64,000 bases of DNA from Helicobacter sp. NHP19-012 (GTDB taxonomy: Bacteria > Campylobacterota > Campylobacteria > Campylobacterales > Helicobacteraceae). The position numbers and the translations under genes were made by a program. Each line of letters starts with the position of its first letter. The stretch's first letter is position 1. Below the pieces are notes generated by a model that saw nothing but the letters and a program-made list of their open reading frames with translations, ran no database searches and had not been told where the DNA came from. Location of the stretch: assembly GCF_019703325.1 (NCBI RefSeq), contig NZ_AP024819.1, positions 186,001 through 250,000 of the forward strand. Reading direction: 5' to 3'. Shown here one piece after another: positions 36,178 to 45,105 of this stretch.

Positions 36178-36186
36178 CTTAAAAAG

Positions 36187-36263
36187 TGGTGGATTCTGTA
36201 GGGCTCGAACCTACGACCAATCGGTTATGAGCCGAATGCTCTGACCAACTGAGCTAAGAATCC
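36187..36263 (-). tRNA. tRNA with CAU anticodon (Met or lysidine-type Ile2)
   Basis: A complete 77-nt cloverleaf including encoded CCA: acceptor GGATTCT/AGAATCC, D-arm AGCTCAGTTGGTCAGAGC, anticodon arm CGGCTCATAACCG, T-arm GTAGGTTCGAGCCCTAC. CAU anticodon with elongator features fits Met or Ile2; the variable loop and T-arm look somewhat more like Ile2, but I cannot decide. Its 5' 39 nt lie inside rodA, and a TATAAT at 36282-36287 inside rodA could be its promoter. Confidence 0.92.
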
Positions 36264-37361
36264 GTCTCTGCGAGAGGGGCGATTATAGCCAAAACCAAAC
36301 TTAAAAGCAAGCAAATTTTCAAAGATCGCAAAGAGGGTGATGAAAGTTAAAAAGCTACTCCCACCATAGCTAAGAAGGGGTAAGGGCAAGCCCACGACGG
36401 GGGCTAAACCCAAAGTCATAGCGACATTTATGCTCGTGTAGACAAAGAGCAAAATCGCAATGCCCCCCGTGATGGTCTGCAAAAAGCGATCGTTGGGGTC
36501 GCTGTTAAAATACGAGAGGAAGTGTAAAATAAAACCCATGTAAAACGCCAAAAGAAAAAACGCCCCCAAAAAGCCAAAACGCTCCACGAAGTAGGCAAAG
36601 ATGAAGTCGCTTGTGGCAATGGGCAAAAATTTTAGCTTGGCTTGCGTGGATTCTTCTTTAGACTTACCTAAAAGCCCACCCGAGCCTATGGCGATGATGG
36701 ATTGGCGCACATGGTAGTTGGGCTTTTCGGCGATGAAGTCGTGGAGGCGTTTTTTTTGGTAATCGTGTAATGAGCTGTAAATGAGCGGGGAGGCGATCGC
36801 AAAAACCAAACCGATGGTGATCCAAATTTTAGGATGCACCCCGGCTAAAAACAGCACGCCAAAGCCCATGATGAGCACCACAAGGGCCGTGCCCAAATCG
36901 GGTTGCTTTAAAATGAGAGCGGTGGGGATGATGATATACAAACTGAGCTTGCCAAAGGTCTTCCACCCATAGCCCCCGGGGGGAATGGGGTGGGTGCTGA
37001 TTAGATGGGCTAAGAGCAATAAAATGGCGATTTTTACGGGCTCGCTGGGTTGTAAAGAAAGGGAAGTGCCCGGGAGGGTAAGCCAGCGTTTGGCACCCAG
37101 TTTGACCGAACCAAAGAAAGCCACAAGCACCAGCAAGAACACGCAAAACCAATAAAAGAAGTGGAAAAGGCGGTCAAACTGCCGAAACGGGATAAAAAAA
37201 ATCACCCAAAAGACCACAAACCCCATGCTGAAGTAAAGGATTTGCTTGAGGCTTAAGGCGGTGTTGACTTCGTAAATCAAAAAGAAAGACAGCCCCATGA
37301 GGGGAACAATAAAAAAAAGCAATAAAAAATCAAAGTGTGTTAAAATCTTTCTGTTAACCAT
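36225..37361 (-). CDS. rodA: Rod-shape peptidoglycan polymerase RodA
   Basis: A 378-residue SEDS-family glycosyltransferase with about ten membrane helices that makes side-wall peptidoglycan with PBP2. KQPDLGTALVVLIMG holds the catalytic aspartate, RQSIIAIGSGGLLGKG-like RQSIIAIGSGGLLGKS is the large extracellular loop, and PLPLLSYGGSSFL the C-terminal motif. The last ~13 codons are encoded by the tRNA gene and the TAA stop falls in its anticodon loop. These tail residues (RDGFLAQLVRAFGS) are unlikely to be functional. Confidence 0.93.
   Translation of the reverse strand: MVNRKILTHFDFLLLFFIVPLMGLSFFLIYEVNTALSLKQILYFSMGFVVFWVIFFIPFRQFDRLFHFFYWFCVFLLVLVAFFGSVKLGAKRWLTLPGTSLSLQPSEPVKIAILLLLAHLISTHPIPPGGYGWKTFGKLSLYIIIPTALILKQPDLGTALVVLIMGFGVLFLAGVHPKIWITIGLVFAIASPLIYSSLHDYQKKRLHDFIAEKPNYHVRQSIIAIGSGGLLGKSKEESTQAKLKFLPIATSDFIFAYFVERFGFLGAFFLLAFYMGFILHFLSYFNSDPNDRFLQTITGGIAILLFVYTSINVAMTLGLAPVVGLPLPLLSYGGSSFLTFITLFAIFENLLAFKFGFGYNRPSRRDGFLAQLVRAFGS
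36282..36287 (-). promoter_or_regulatory. Putative tRNA promoter -10 inside rodA
   Basis: Minus-strand TATAAT, encoding Tyr-Asn of RodA, ends 18 bp before the tRNA 5' end, so it would give a leader of about 11 nt. Confidence 0.45.
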
Positions 37362-37413
37362 AGGCTCGCTTCTTTGTACTTGGTTATTTTAGCACAAACT
37401 TAAAGGCTTAGAG

Positions 37414-38194
37414 ATGGACATTGTCATGCATGCGTTGTTTTTATTGCTTGGTGGCGTTACGGGGGTGATGGCGGGGTTTTTTGGCATCGGGGGGGATGGT
37501 GATTGTGCCTGCCATGCTTTTGTCTGGCTATGGCTACGACAGCGCAGTGGGCATTTCCATTTTGCAAATGGCTTGCTCGTCTGTGGTGGGGAGTGTGGCG
37601 AACTTCAAAAAGGGGTTGTTGGACCTGCATGTGGGCTTTTGGGTGGGGCTTGGCGGGCTTTTTGGGGCGGGCTTTAGTGGAGTGATTTTAACCCACATTC
37701 CGCATAAAATCCTGCTCGGGCTCTTTATTTTAATGACCTTTTACTCTCTCTTGCGCTTCTTTCTCAAGTCAAAAAAATCCAAAGAGGCGGACAAACGGGC
37801 TAGGGGCTTTGTCCTCAATCTCAAAAGCAAGTGCATTTTAGTGGCGATCGGAGCGTTGACGGGCATTTTCGCCATTTCCCTTGGCATTGGCGGGGGGGTG
37901 CTGATGGTCTCGCTCTTGTCCCACTACTTAGGGCTTAGCCCCAAGCAAAGCGTGCCTTTGAGTCTGTTTTTTGTGGTGTTTTCCTCTATTAGTGGGGTGG
38001 CTTCGCTTTACCAAAGCCACATTTTGGAGTGGCAATACTTGCAATGGGGGCTGTTAGTAGGGGTGGGCAGTGTGCTAGGCGTGCTTGTGGGTGTGAAGTT
38101 AGTCACCAGAGTGAGCGCGCAACTACACCGCTACTTGCTCATCAGCGCCTACGCTCTGTCCTTGGTTATTTCTACTTACAAGCTTTTAGCTTAA
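37414..38194 (+). CDS. TSUP (TauE/SafE) family membrane permease, frame broken at G7 (37489-37495)
   Basis: About 260 residues after correction, with eight predicted helices in two repeats. GGVTGVMAGFFGIGG and MVIVPAMLLSGYGY in the first half, and TGIFAISLGIGGGVLMV in the second, are the family repeat motifs. Members export or import small organic sulfur or organic anions. The first frame runs into a stop after the seven-G tract. Six or nine G restore it, nine giving the canonical GIGGGMV. The stop overlaps convergent rnhB by 23 bp. A ribosome-site-like AGGCTTAGAG precedes the ATG. Confidence 0.82.
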
Positions 38195-38747
38195 AGCTGC
38201 GGCGGTGGATTGGGGTGTAGCCGTGCTTAGCTAAAGCCACAGCGTGGACGCGCGTGCCATACCCGCAATTTTTAGCAAAGCCGTACGCGGGGTAGAGTTT
38301 GTCAAGTTCTAGCATTTCTCTATCCTTATGCGCCTTAGCTAGGATAGAAGCCATGGCAATTTGGGGGATTTTATCATCGCCTTTTACCACCGCTTGAAAG
38401 TGTTTTAAGTGGTGGAAGTGGAGTTTAAAAAGCGTGTTGCCATCAATGCAAACATTTAAAATCTCAGATAGGCTTAAAATAATCTTTTTAATGGCTTCTT
38501 GCATGCATAAACTGAGACCCTTAGCGTCTATCTCTTGTGCGCTCTTAGATACCACCACGCTTTGTATGCCTGGGTGCTCTTGGATTTTTTGCGCCCAGCT
38601 AAAACGCTTGGCACGGCTTAGTTGCTTGCTCTCTTTTAAGCCCTGTTTGCAAAAATTGCTGGCGAGATTATCGGGGCAAGCAACCCCCACCACAAATAAC
38701 GCCCCTGCCAAACACCCCCGCCCCGCTTCATCAATGCCTAACAACAT
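38172..38747 (-). CDS. rnhB: Ribonuclease HII
   Basis: A 191-residue enzyme that nicks RNA-DNA hybrids and removes single ribonucleotides from DNA. GIDEAGRGCLAG gives the catalytic D and E near the N-terminus; CIDGN and the HKDREM helix carry the others. ATG 38747 is chosen because AAAGGGG lies 6 bp upstream and the motif starts right after it. It overlaps the TSUP gene tail by 23 bp in convergent orientation. Confidence 0.93.
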   Translation of the reverse strand: MLLGIDEAGRGCLAGALFVVGVACPDNLASNFCKQGLKESKQLSRAKRFSWAQKIQEHPGIQSVVVSKSAQEIDAKGLSLCMQEAIKKIILSLSEILNVCIDGNTLFKLHFHHLKHFQAVVKGDDKIPQIAMASILAKAHKDREMLELDKLYPAYGFAKNCGYGTRVHAVALAKHGYTPIHRRSFKLKACK

Positions 38748-38801
38748 GGAAAACCCCTTTAAACATGCTATCATAGCACTTTATGACAAGTAAGGATGGC
38801 T

Positions 38802-39524
38802 ATGCAAAAACCTTTTAGAAAGATTTCAGACTATGCGATTGTGGGGGGGCTTAGTGCGCTCGTGGTTGTAACCCTCGTCGGGTGCAAGGGGGGGGACAAC
38901 AACCAAGAGCAAAAGCCCCAGAGCAACAACAGCGGCACGCCCATTAAAAAAGGCGCGTTTGTGATTTTGCAAGAGCAGGCGGATAAGAGTTATAAAGTCG
39001 CTGAGGAATATCCCAGCGATAAAACTAGGGTCGTGGTGCGCGACTTACAAGGCAAAGAGCGCATGTTAAGCGATGAGGAGATCCAAAAGCTCATCAAAGA
39101 CGAGGAAGTGAAAATTGACAAGGGCACAAGCCAACTCACTAAACCCCCCGCTGAGGGTGGTGGCTCTGGGCTTGGCATCGGGGCGGCGATTTTAGGCAGT
39201 GCCGCCGGGGCGATTTTGGGTAGTTATATTGGCAACAAGCTTTTCAACAACCCCAACTACAACCAAAACGCCCAACGAAACTACACTTCCCCCCAAGCCT
39301 ACCAACGTAGCCAAAACAGCTTTAGATCACCCCCCCCTGCTAGCCCCACACACAGCGGATTTTTTAGTCCCCAAAACCAAAGCACCGGCACAACCCACAG
39401 CACAAGCCCCAGTTCTAGTCAAACCAGACCCATAGCCACACACACAACTCCCGCTCCCACACAAACCACCACGCACGGGCAAAGCGGATTTTTTGGCTCA
39501 CATAGAAGCTCTCACATCTCTTAA
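38802..39524 (+). CDS. UPF0323 lipoprotein
   Basis: A 240-residue lipoprotein; lipobox TLVGC with Cys near residue 28. After a charged central region (residues 55-110) come a glycine-zipper-like segment ([19 protein letters not shown]) and a long Ser/Thr/Pro/Asn-rich tail with two HSGFF/QSGFF repeats. The family is Helicobacter-specific and of unknown role. Start 38802 has AAGGA at 5 bp. The gene heads a three-gene set with the next two, as in H. pylori. Confidence 0.85.
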   Translation: MQKPFRKISDYAIVGGLSALVVVTLVGCKGGDNNQEQKPQSNNSGTPIKKGAFVILQEQADKSYKVAEEYPSDKTRVVVRDLQGKERMLSDEEIQKLIKDEEVKIDKGTSQLTKPPAEGGGSGLGIGAAILGSAAGAILGSYIGNKLFNNPNYNQNAQRNYTSPQAYQRSQNSFRSPPPASPTHSGFFSPQNQSTGTTHSTSPSSSQTRPIATHTTPAPTQTTTHGQSGFFGSHRSSHIS

Positions 39525-39533
39525 AGGACACCC

Positions 39534-40706
39534 ATGCAAGTTAAAACTTTAAACCCCCTAAGCAAACAAGCCCTAGAGGAAATCGGGCTAGAGTGGCACA
39601 CAGACCCGGACAACACGGATTACATCAGCACGGATTTAATCACCATCAACCAAGCACAGGCAGACGCTTACTACGGGGCGTGCAATGAGCTTTATGACAT
39701 GTGCGTGGAAACGGCACAAATGGTGATCGATCAAGAACGCTTCTTTGAGCTGGATATTCCTAATAGCATTGTGCCTATGATTAAGCAAAGCTGGGAAAAT
39801 GACATCCATTGGCACATTTACGGGCGTTTTGATTTAGCCGGCGGGCTTGAAGGGCAGCCCATTAAACTTTTGGAGTTTAACGCCGACACGCCCACCATGC
39901 TTTATGAGAGTGCCTTAGTGCAGTGGGCGTTACTCAAACACAACGGCTTTAACGCCGAGTTGCAATTTAACAACATCTTTGAGGCTTTGGGGGAGAATTT
40001 TAAACGCCTAGTCACCTTGCAAGAAGACACTAGTGCGTTTAGCCAAGAGTATGAGGGCTGGAAGATTTTATTCTCCTGCGTGCAAGGGAGCAGTGAGGAG
40101 GAGCGCACCACGAGGTTTTTACAAGAGTGCGCTAAGAGTGCGGGCTTTAACACACAATTTGGCTACATTGATAAAGTGGAGTTTAACGCCGAAACGGGGG
40201 TGTTTTATGAGGGCGTGAATTACGAGTTTCTCTTTAAACTCATCCCCTGGGAGAACATCGCCATAGATGAGCCCGAGCTAGCACTGCTCATGCAAGGCAT
40301 GATGGAGAATGAAAACACGATTTTTTTAAATCCTGCCTACACCTTGATTTTCCAAAGCAAGCGGTTTTTAAAATTGCTTTGGGAGCGTTACCCTAATCAC
40401 CCCCTGCTTTTAGAAACAAGCTACGAGCCTTTACGCAATAAAAAGCAAGTGCGCAAAGTCGCCTTTGGCAGAGAGGGGGCGAACACACAGATCTTAAACC
40501 CCGATCTGAGCGTGGTTTACGAAACTAAGGGCATTTATGGCAACCACAAACCCATTTACCAAGAATTTGCCCCTTTAAATAAAGTCGGCGAGTTTTACTA
40601 CCAACCCAATGTCTTTTATGCCTACGAGGCGTGCGGGCTGGGCTTTAGAAAGGGTGGGCTGGTGATGGATAATTTTTCTAAATTTGTGAGCCACATCATC
40701 CAATAG
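39534..40706 (+). CDS. Glutathionylspermidine-synthase-like ATP-grasp protein
   Basis: A 390-residue protein matching the C-terminal synthetase domain of glutathionylspermidine synthase. LEFNADTPTMLYES is the family signature in the nucleotide fold and FGREGANT the loop after it; the last strand ends KGGLVMDN. The amidase half of the E. coli enzyme is missing. Such stand-alone proteins are widespread but their substrates are unclear, so a peptide- or amine-ligase role is inference. Its TAG shares bases with the GTG of the next gene (TAGTG). Confidence 0.85.
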   Translation: MQVKTLNPLSKQALEEIGLEWHTDPDNTDYISTDLITINQAQADAYYGACNELYDMCVETAQMVIDQERFFELDIPNSIVPMIKQSWENDIHWHIYGRFDLAGGLEGQPIKLLEFNADTPTMLYESALVQWALLKHNGFNAELQFNNIFEALGENFKRLVTLQEDTSAFSQEYEGWKILFSCVQGSSEEERTTRFLQECAKSAGFNTQFGYIDKVEFNAETGVFYEGVNYEFLFKLIPWENIAIDEPELALLMQGMMENENTIFLNPAYTLIFQSKRFLKLLWERYPNHPLLLETSYEPLRNKKQVRKVAFGREGANTQILNPDLSVVYETKGIYGNHKPIYQEFAPLNKVGEFYYQPNVFYAYEACGLGFRKGGLVMDNFSKFVSHIIQ

Positions 40707-41230
40707 TGCGTCTTCAGGGCGTTTATAAATTCCACGCACTTACGAGTGTGTTTTTCTTGCCCTTTGCCTTGCTGTTTGTTCTAAGCGGAGTGGCGTTTTT
40801 ACTTGGCGTGAATGCCAATAGCGGGGCAAAGATCAAAAAATGGCATGTAGAGAAGGGGACTAAGGGGGATTTAGAGTTTTTACTTAAGTTTTTAAAGGCA
40901 CAAAAGATCGCCTTGCCTAGCAAGTTGGAGCCTAGGACACATAAGGAAGACCTAATCATCGGCACACCCGCCTATGAAATTGCGTTTAACCCCAAAAAGG
41001 GCGAAGTGCAAAGCATTAAACGCTCGTTTTTGGGGGTTTTAATGCAGGTGCATAAGGGGCATGCCGGGGTGGCTTTAAAAGCCTTTGGCGTGATCTTTGG
41101 GGTGTTCTTGTGTTTCTTTTATGTGAGTGGACTACTCATGGGCTTTAAGCGCAAAAACACAGCTTCGATTTTAAGCGCATTTTTGCTAGGGGTAATTGTC
41201 CTAGGCGTGCTTTTAGCCCTAGCCCTTTAG
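40706..41230 (+). CDS. PepSY-associated type membrane protein
   Basis: A 174-residue protein starting at GTG 40706, overlapping the preceding stop by 1 bp. An N-terminal helix (residues 15-35), a periplasmic loop of about 75 residues and two C-terminal helices are visible. The loop and start (KFHALTSVFFLPFALLFVLSGV) resemble the PepSY-associated membrane family. The role is unknown. It always follows the ATP-grasp gene in relatives I recall. Confidence 0.7.
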   Translation: MRLQGVYKFHALTSVFFLPFALLFVLSGVAFLLGVNANSGAKIKKWHVEKGTKGDLEFLLKFLKAQKIALPSKLEPRTHKEDLIIGTPAYEIAFNPKKGEVQSIKRSFLGVLMQVHKGHAGVALKAFGVIFGVFLCFFYVSGLLMGFKRKNTASILSAFLLGVIVLGVLLALAL

Positions 41231-42180
41231 AGCCAGCCCTTCTTTTTAAAATACAAGATAGGCAAGATCGTAGAAACGATCATGGCAAGCACCGCCATAG
41301 GGTAGCCAAACTCCCAACGCAGTTCTGGCATCACTTCAAAGTTCATGCCATAAATGGTGCCGATCAAGGTGGGAGGCATCATCGCCATAGTCGCTACGGT
41401 AAAAAGCTTGATGATCTTGTTTTGCTCCACATTGACCTGGGAGGTGAAAAGGTTTTGGATGTTGTCTAGGGCGTTGAGGTTTGCGGTGCTAAACTCCACT
41501 AAAGAATTAAAGTCCTTGATGATGATGTTAAAATCTTTTTTGGTTTCATTGTCCACTTTATTGCTTTTCAATAGTGCCGTGATGATCCGCCGTTTGTCAA
41601 AGAGAGAATCGCGTAGCTCCATATTAAACTCTTGCAAGAAAGAGAGAGAGATGAGGGTTTCTTCATGCGAAGAAGCTTCTAAATCAAAGACAATTTGTTT
41701 TCTTAAGGCACTAGTTTCGCGATTAACTTCTTCTAGGCAATCTGCCCCTTTTTCAAAGTAAAGCTCTAAAATCTTTGCCAAAATGTCAAAGCCATCGTAA
41801 AACTTCTTAGGGCTCGCCAAAACCCGCCCCTGCACTTCTTTAAAAATAGGAAAATCCCCATAGTAGAGGGTGAAAAGGATATTATTGGCGATGAAGTAGG
41901 TTACGGCTTCTGTGTGGAAGGCTAGGGGGGTGTCTTTGTAGATAAAATAGGTGTTGATCGTGATGGAAGTGCTGTTCTCCCAATATTTCACCACCGCGCT
42001 TTTTTCGGGGTCTTCATAGAGGTTTAAATCGTAGTTTTGGGCGATACAATAGAGCTCGGCAAAAGTGGGGTTGATGAGCTCAAACCATAAGATATTTCTC
42101 TCTTCAAAAGGAAAGTCTTCAAAATCCTTAAAAGAAAAAACCTCAACTAATTCAGCATTTTTTGTAAAGACATTGATCAT
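41227..42180 (-). CDS. corA: Magnesium/cobalt transporter CorA
   Basis: A 317-residue protein with a large cytoplasmic domain, long stalk helix (residues 160-245) and two C-terminal membrane helices. YGMNFEVMPE carries the GMN selectivity loop. It forms a pentameric Mg2+ channel. ATG 42180 has CAGGAG upstream and is preferred over GTG 42186. It follows pgk at 39 bp in one operon. Convergent overlap of 4 bp with the preceding gene. Confidence 0.94.
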   Translation of the reverse strand: MINVFTKNAELVEVFSFKDFEDFPFEERNILWFELINPTFAELYCIAQNYDLNLYEDPEKSAVVKYWENSTSITINTYFIYKDTPLAFHTEAVTYFIANNILFTLYYGDFPIFKEVQGRVLASPKKFYDGFDILAKILELYFEKGADCLEEVNRETSALRKQIVFDLEASSHEETLISLSFLQEFNMELRDSLFDKRRIITALLKSNKVDNETKKDFNIIIKDFNSLVEFSTANLNALDNIQNLFTSQVNVEQNKIIKLFTVATMAMMPPTLIGTIYGMNFEVMPELRWEFGYPMAVLAMIVSTILPILYFKKKGWL

Positions 42181-42219
42181 GCCCACTCCTGTAACCCGAT
42201 GGGCATGGTGCGCTATCTC

Positions 42220-43440
42220 TCATGGGCGGCGATCCAAGACTTCAAAGGCGACTAAAATTTTGCCCTCAAGAAGCTCCAAACTCGCCCCCCCGCCCGTAGA
42301 AATGAAGCTCACACTATCTTTATAGCCTGCCCTAGTTAAGACATCGATCGTGTCCCCCCCACCAATCAAAGAAAAGGCATAGGTGTTTGAAATGCTGTGC
42401 GCGATTTGGCTAGAGCCCCGACTAAATAAGGGCACTTCATACACCCCAAGCGGTCCGTTCCAAATGATCGTTTGGCTGCTTTGGATCACTAAAGAAAAGA
42501 GTTTAGAAGTGGCCGGGCCAATATCCACTGCCATGTAATTTAAGGGAATATCTTGAGCGGGGGTGATTTGGACTTGATCGGTGTGCTCGATATGCGGGCT
42601 GCTCACCACATCTACGGGCAAATACACATGCACGCCCTTTTGTTTGGCTTTGTTAAGAATGTCTAGCGCGTCTTGGATCAAATCTTCTTCGACTAAGGAG
42701 GCTTGCATGTTGTAGCCCAAAGCCTTTAAAAAGGTGTTGCTCATCGCCCCGCCGATGATGACTTTATCCACCCGATCTAAAATGTTGCTAAGTAAAGTGA
42801 GTTTTGAGCTCACCTTAGCCCCCCCCACCACCAAGAGCACAGGACGCAGGGGGTTAGCCAAAGCCTTAGCAAAAGAATTGATCTCTTTTTTAAGCAAGAA
42901 GCCGGCGACTTTCACGGGCACGAAGCTGGCGATCCCATAGGTGCTCGCGTGCTTTCTATGGCTTGTGCCAAAAGCGTCATTGACATAGACATCGCATAAA
43001 TCAGCCAAGCACTTAGCAAACTCGGGGTTATTCTCCTTTTCGCCCTTGTAAAAACGCAAATTCTCCACCAAGATAATGGGGTTTTCTTGGCTCTCTTGCA
43101 AACTTTTAGCCATTTGCGGGGAGCTGGCAAAGAGCACTTCTTTATTGAGCAGTCTTTCAAGCCTTTTTAACAAATGCCTAAAAGAATACTTCTCTTCTCT
43201 TTGCCCTTCAATTTGCGGTTTAGGCCGCCCTAAATGCCCCACCAAGACCACGGACTTCGCCCCATTGTCGATACAATAATTGATCGTGGGGATGCTCTCA
43301 CGCATACGGGTGTCTTCAGTGATATTAAAATCCTTGTCAAGGGGGACATTAAAATCCACCCGTATTAAAACCCGCTTATCTTTTACGCTGACATCTTGTA
43401 TCCCCACGACCTCTTGCATGCGCTTAATCCCTGCTAGCAT
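42220..43440 (-). CDS. pgk: Phosphoglycerate kinase
   Basis: A glycolytic enzyme transferring phosphate between 1,3-bisphosphoglycerate and [15 protein letters not shown] is the family signature, and [25 protein letters not shown] and the C-terminal GGGDT and STGGGAS are all in place. I chose the start at 43440 (AAAGGA upstream). An internal ATG at 43419 is possible; the longer frame to 43518 lies within gap. About 406 residues. Confidence 0.94.
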   Translation of the reverse strand: MLAGIKRMQEVVGIQDVSVKDKRVLIRVDFNVPLDKDFNITEDTRMRESIPTINYCIDNGAKSVVLVGHLGRPKPQIEGQREEKYSFRHLLKRLERLLNKEVLFASSPQMAKSLQESQENPIILVENLRFYKGEKENNPEFAKCLADLCDVYVNDAFGTSHRKHASTYGIASFVPVKVAGFLLKKEINSFAKALANPLRPVLLVVGGAKVSSKLTLLSNILDRVDKVIIGGAMSNTFLKALGYNMQASLVEEDLIQDALDILNKAKQKGVHVYLPVDVVSSPHIEHTDQVQITPAQDIPLNYMAVDIGPATSKLFSLVIQSSQTIIWNGPLGVYEVPLFSRGSSQIAHSISNTYAFSLIGGGDTIDVLTRAGYKDSVSFISTGGGASLELLEGKILVAFEVLDRRP

Positions 43441-44431
43441 GTTCATCCTTTTGGCAAATATAAACCGCCATATCCACCAAGCGGTGGCTATAACCCATTT
43501 CGTTGTCATACCACGCAAGCACTTTGGCGTGGTGCTGGTCTAAAACCAAGCTTTGATCCTCAATGTAAATAGCGCTAAAGGGCGATCCAATAAAATCACT
43601 AGACACCCGTTTTTCTTTGTCTATGCCTAAAATCCCTTTAAGCTCTTGTCGACTGGCTTGCTTGAAACACGCATGCAAGGCTTCTAGGCTTAAGGGCTCT
43701 TTAGTGTCAAAGCTTAAATCCACCAAGCTCACATCGGGGGTGGGCACTCTTAAAGCTAGCCCACTTACTTTACCTGCCAAATGGGGCAAGACTAGGGCAA
43801 TGGCTTTATTCACCCCCGTGCTGGTGGGGATGATATTCAAAGCAGCCGCCCTAGCCCGGCGTAAGTCCTTGTGTTTAGAGTCTAAGAGATTTTGATCGTT
43901 GGTGTAGCTGTGGATGGTGGTCATCAGTGCGTGTTGCACGCCAAAGTTTTCATCGAGCACCTTTAAAAGCGAGGCTAGGGCGTTTGTGGTGCAAGAGGCA
44001 TTAGAAATGACGGGTTCGCCCTTGTAGCTGGTGTGGTTGACCCCATAGACAAAAGTCGGGGTGTTTTTGGCTGGAGCCGAGATCACCACCTTTTGCACGC
44101 TCCCTTTAAGGTGCGCCTTGGCTAAAGCGGCTTCGTTAAACTTGCCCGTGCACTCTAAAACTACTTGTGCGGGGCTTAAATCTAATTTAGCAGGGTCGCG
44201 CTCACTAAGGACTTTAACTTTTTGGCTATGCCCGATGCGTAAGTGCTCTTGGTCTAAAATCTCAATGGCTAGATCGTGCTTATGCAGCGAATCGTAGCGC
44301 AGCAGATGCGCCAAAGTTTCAATCCCATAAGTGGCGTTGATCGCCACCAATTCTAAATCTTCTCTTGCCCCCACAATGCGGCACGCACACAGACCAATCC
44401 GCCCAACTCCATTTACAGCGACACGCAACAT
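43424..44431 (-). CDS. gap: Glyceraldehyde-3-phosphate dehydrogenase
   Basis: A 335-residue NAD(P)-dependent enzyme. NGVGRIG gives the nucleotide fold, [10 protein letters not shown] the catalytic C147, and NEMGYS the C-terminal signature. ATG 44431 has AAGGGG 3 bp upstream and matches the family start; the frame reaches back to 44464 with no support. It overlaps pgk by 17 bp, so gap-pgk-corA form an operon. Confidence 0.95.
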   Translation of the reverse strand: MLRVAVNGVGRIGLCACRIVGAREDLELVAINATYGIETLAHLLRYDSLHKHDLAIEILDQEHLRIGHSQKVKVLSERDPAKLDLSPAQVVLECTGKFNEAALAKAHLKGSVQKVVISAPAKNTPTFVYGVNHTSYKGEPVISNASCTTNALASLLKVLDENFGVQHALMTTIHSYTNDQNLLDSKHKDLRRARAAALNIIPTSTGVNKAIALVLPHLAGKVSGLALRVPTPDVSLVDLSFDTKEPLSLEALHACFKQASRQELKGILGIDKEKRVSSDFIGSPFSAIYIEDQSLVLDQHHAKVLAWYDNEMGYSHRLVDMAVYICQKDEHASRD

Positions 44432-44459
44432 AAACCCCTTAGTTTCACAATAAGCTTTT

Positions 44460-44465
44460 ATCATA
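44460..44465 (-). promoter_or_regulatory. -10-like box of gap
   Basis: Minus-strand TATGAT lies 28 bp before the gap ATG. One mismatch to consensus and no extension, so moderate support. Confidence 0.4.
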
Positions 44466-44561
44466 CAAATAGCTAGCTTGAATCGCTCTTAAGGGGGGCG
44501 TAAAACTGGGAGGTTTAAAGAGCGCAAACGCAAAATAGGGCGTAGATTGCAATTTTTGTAG

Positions 44562-44567
44562 TATAAT
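44562..44567 (+). promoter_or_regulatory. -10 box of the HU gene
   Basis: Perfect TATAAT 46 bp before the HU start at 44614, preceded by TGTAG and an A+T-rich stretch. Confidence 0.6.
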
Positions 44568-44613
44568 GGCGACTTATGCGCCACATTTGGAGCAAAATTT
44601 GGAAAGGGTGTCT

Positions 44614-44934
44614 ATGAAAAAAGCGGAGTTTTTGGAGTTGATGAAGGAAGAGGGGGGCTTTGAGAGCCGTAAAGACGCGGAGTTTGCCCTAGATGGCTTT
44701 GTCAAAGCCGTGCAACAAGCCCTAGCCAAACACGAAAGTGTGGAGCTCGTGGGCTTTGGCAAATTTGAAGTGGCGTTGCAAAAAGGCAAGAGCGGTAAGG
44801 TGCCCGGCAGCGATAAAACCTACGCTACAGCGGATAAAATGGTGCCTAAGTTTAAACCCGGCAAGGTTTTAAAAGACATGGTGGTGAAAGAAAAAGCCAA
44901 AGGCAAAGCCACCAAATCTAGCAAGAAGAAGTAG
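44614..44934 (+). CDS. hup: DNA-binding protein HU
   Basis: A 106-residue histone-like protein. MKKAEFLELM starts the family N-terminus, GFGKFEVALQKGKSGKVPGS is the beta-arm base, and KFKPGKVLKD ends the DNA-binding arm. A lysine-rich tail (AKGKATKSSKKK) extends it by about ten residues beyond the core. ATG 44614 is chosen because an upstream frame from 44566 lies over the promoter. The ribosome site is AAAGG. Confidence 0.95.
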   Translation: MKKAEFLELMKEEGGFESRKDAEFALDGFVKAVQQALAKHESVELVGFGKFEVALQKGKSGKVPGSDKTYATADKMVPKFKPGKVLKDMVVKEKAKGKATKSSKKK

Positions 44935-44955
44935 CTTAAGTTCTTTTTTTTCTTT

Positions 44956-44974
44956 GAGTTGTGTTGCACAACTC
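44956..44974. terminator. Perfect 8-bp hairpin between HU and tRNA-Arg
   Basis: GAGTTGTG-TTG-CACAACTC forms a perfect stem in the HU-tRNA gap. A T-rich run precedes it on the plus strand, which reads as an A-run after it on the minus strand, so it is not a classic HU terminator but may act as one. Confidence 0.4.
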
Positions 44975-45002
44975 AGACTTTCCGGGTTTTAGTTTTTTCA
45001 GT

Positions 45003-45079
45003 GTCCTTGTAGCTCAGTTGGATAGAGCGCATGATTCCTAATCGTGAGGCCGTGGGTTCAAATCCCGCCAAGGACACCA
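45003..45079 (+). tRNA. tRNA-Arg (CCU anticodon)
   Basis: A complete 77-nt cloverleaf with encoded CCA: acceptor GTCCTTG/CAAGGAC, D-arm AGCTCAGTTGGATAGAGC, anticodon loop TTCCTAA (anticodon CCU, decodes AGG), T-arm GTGGGTTCAAATCCCGC. It lies between HU and hefA. Confidence 0.95.
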
Positions 45080-45105
45080 CGCTTTTTTAAGCTTTGGAGT
45101 TCAAT

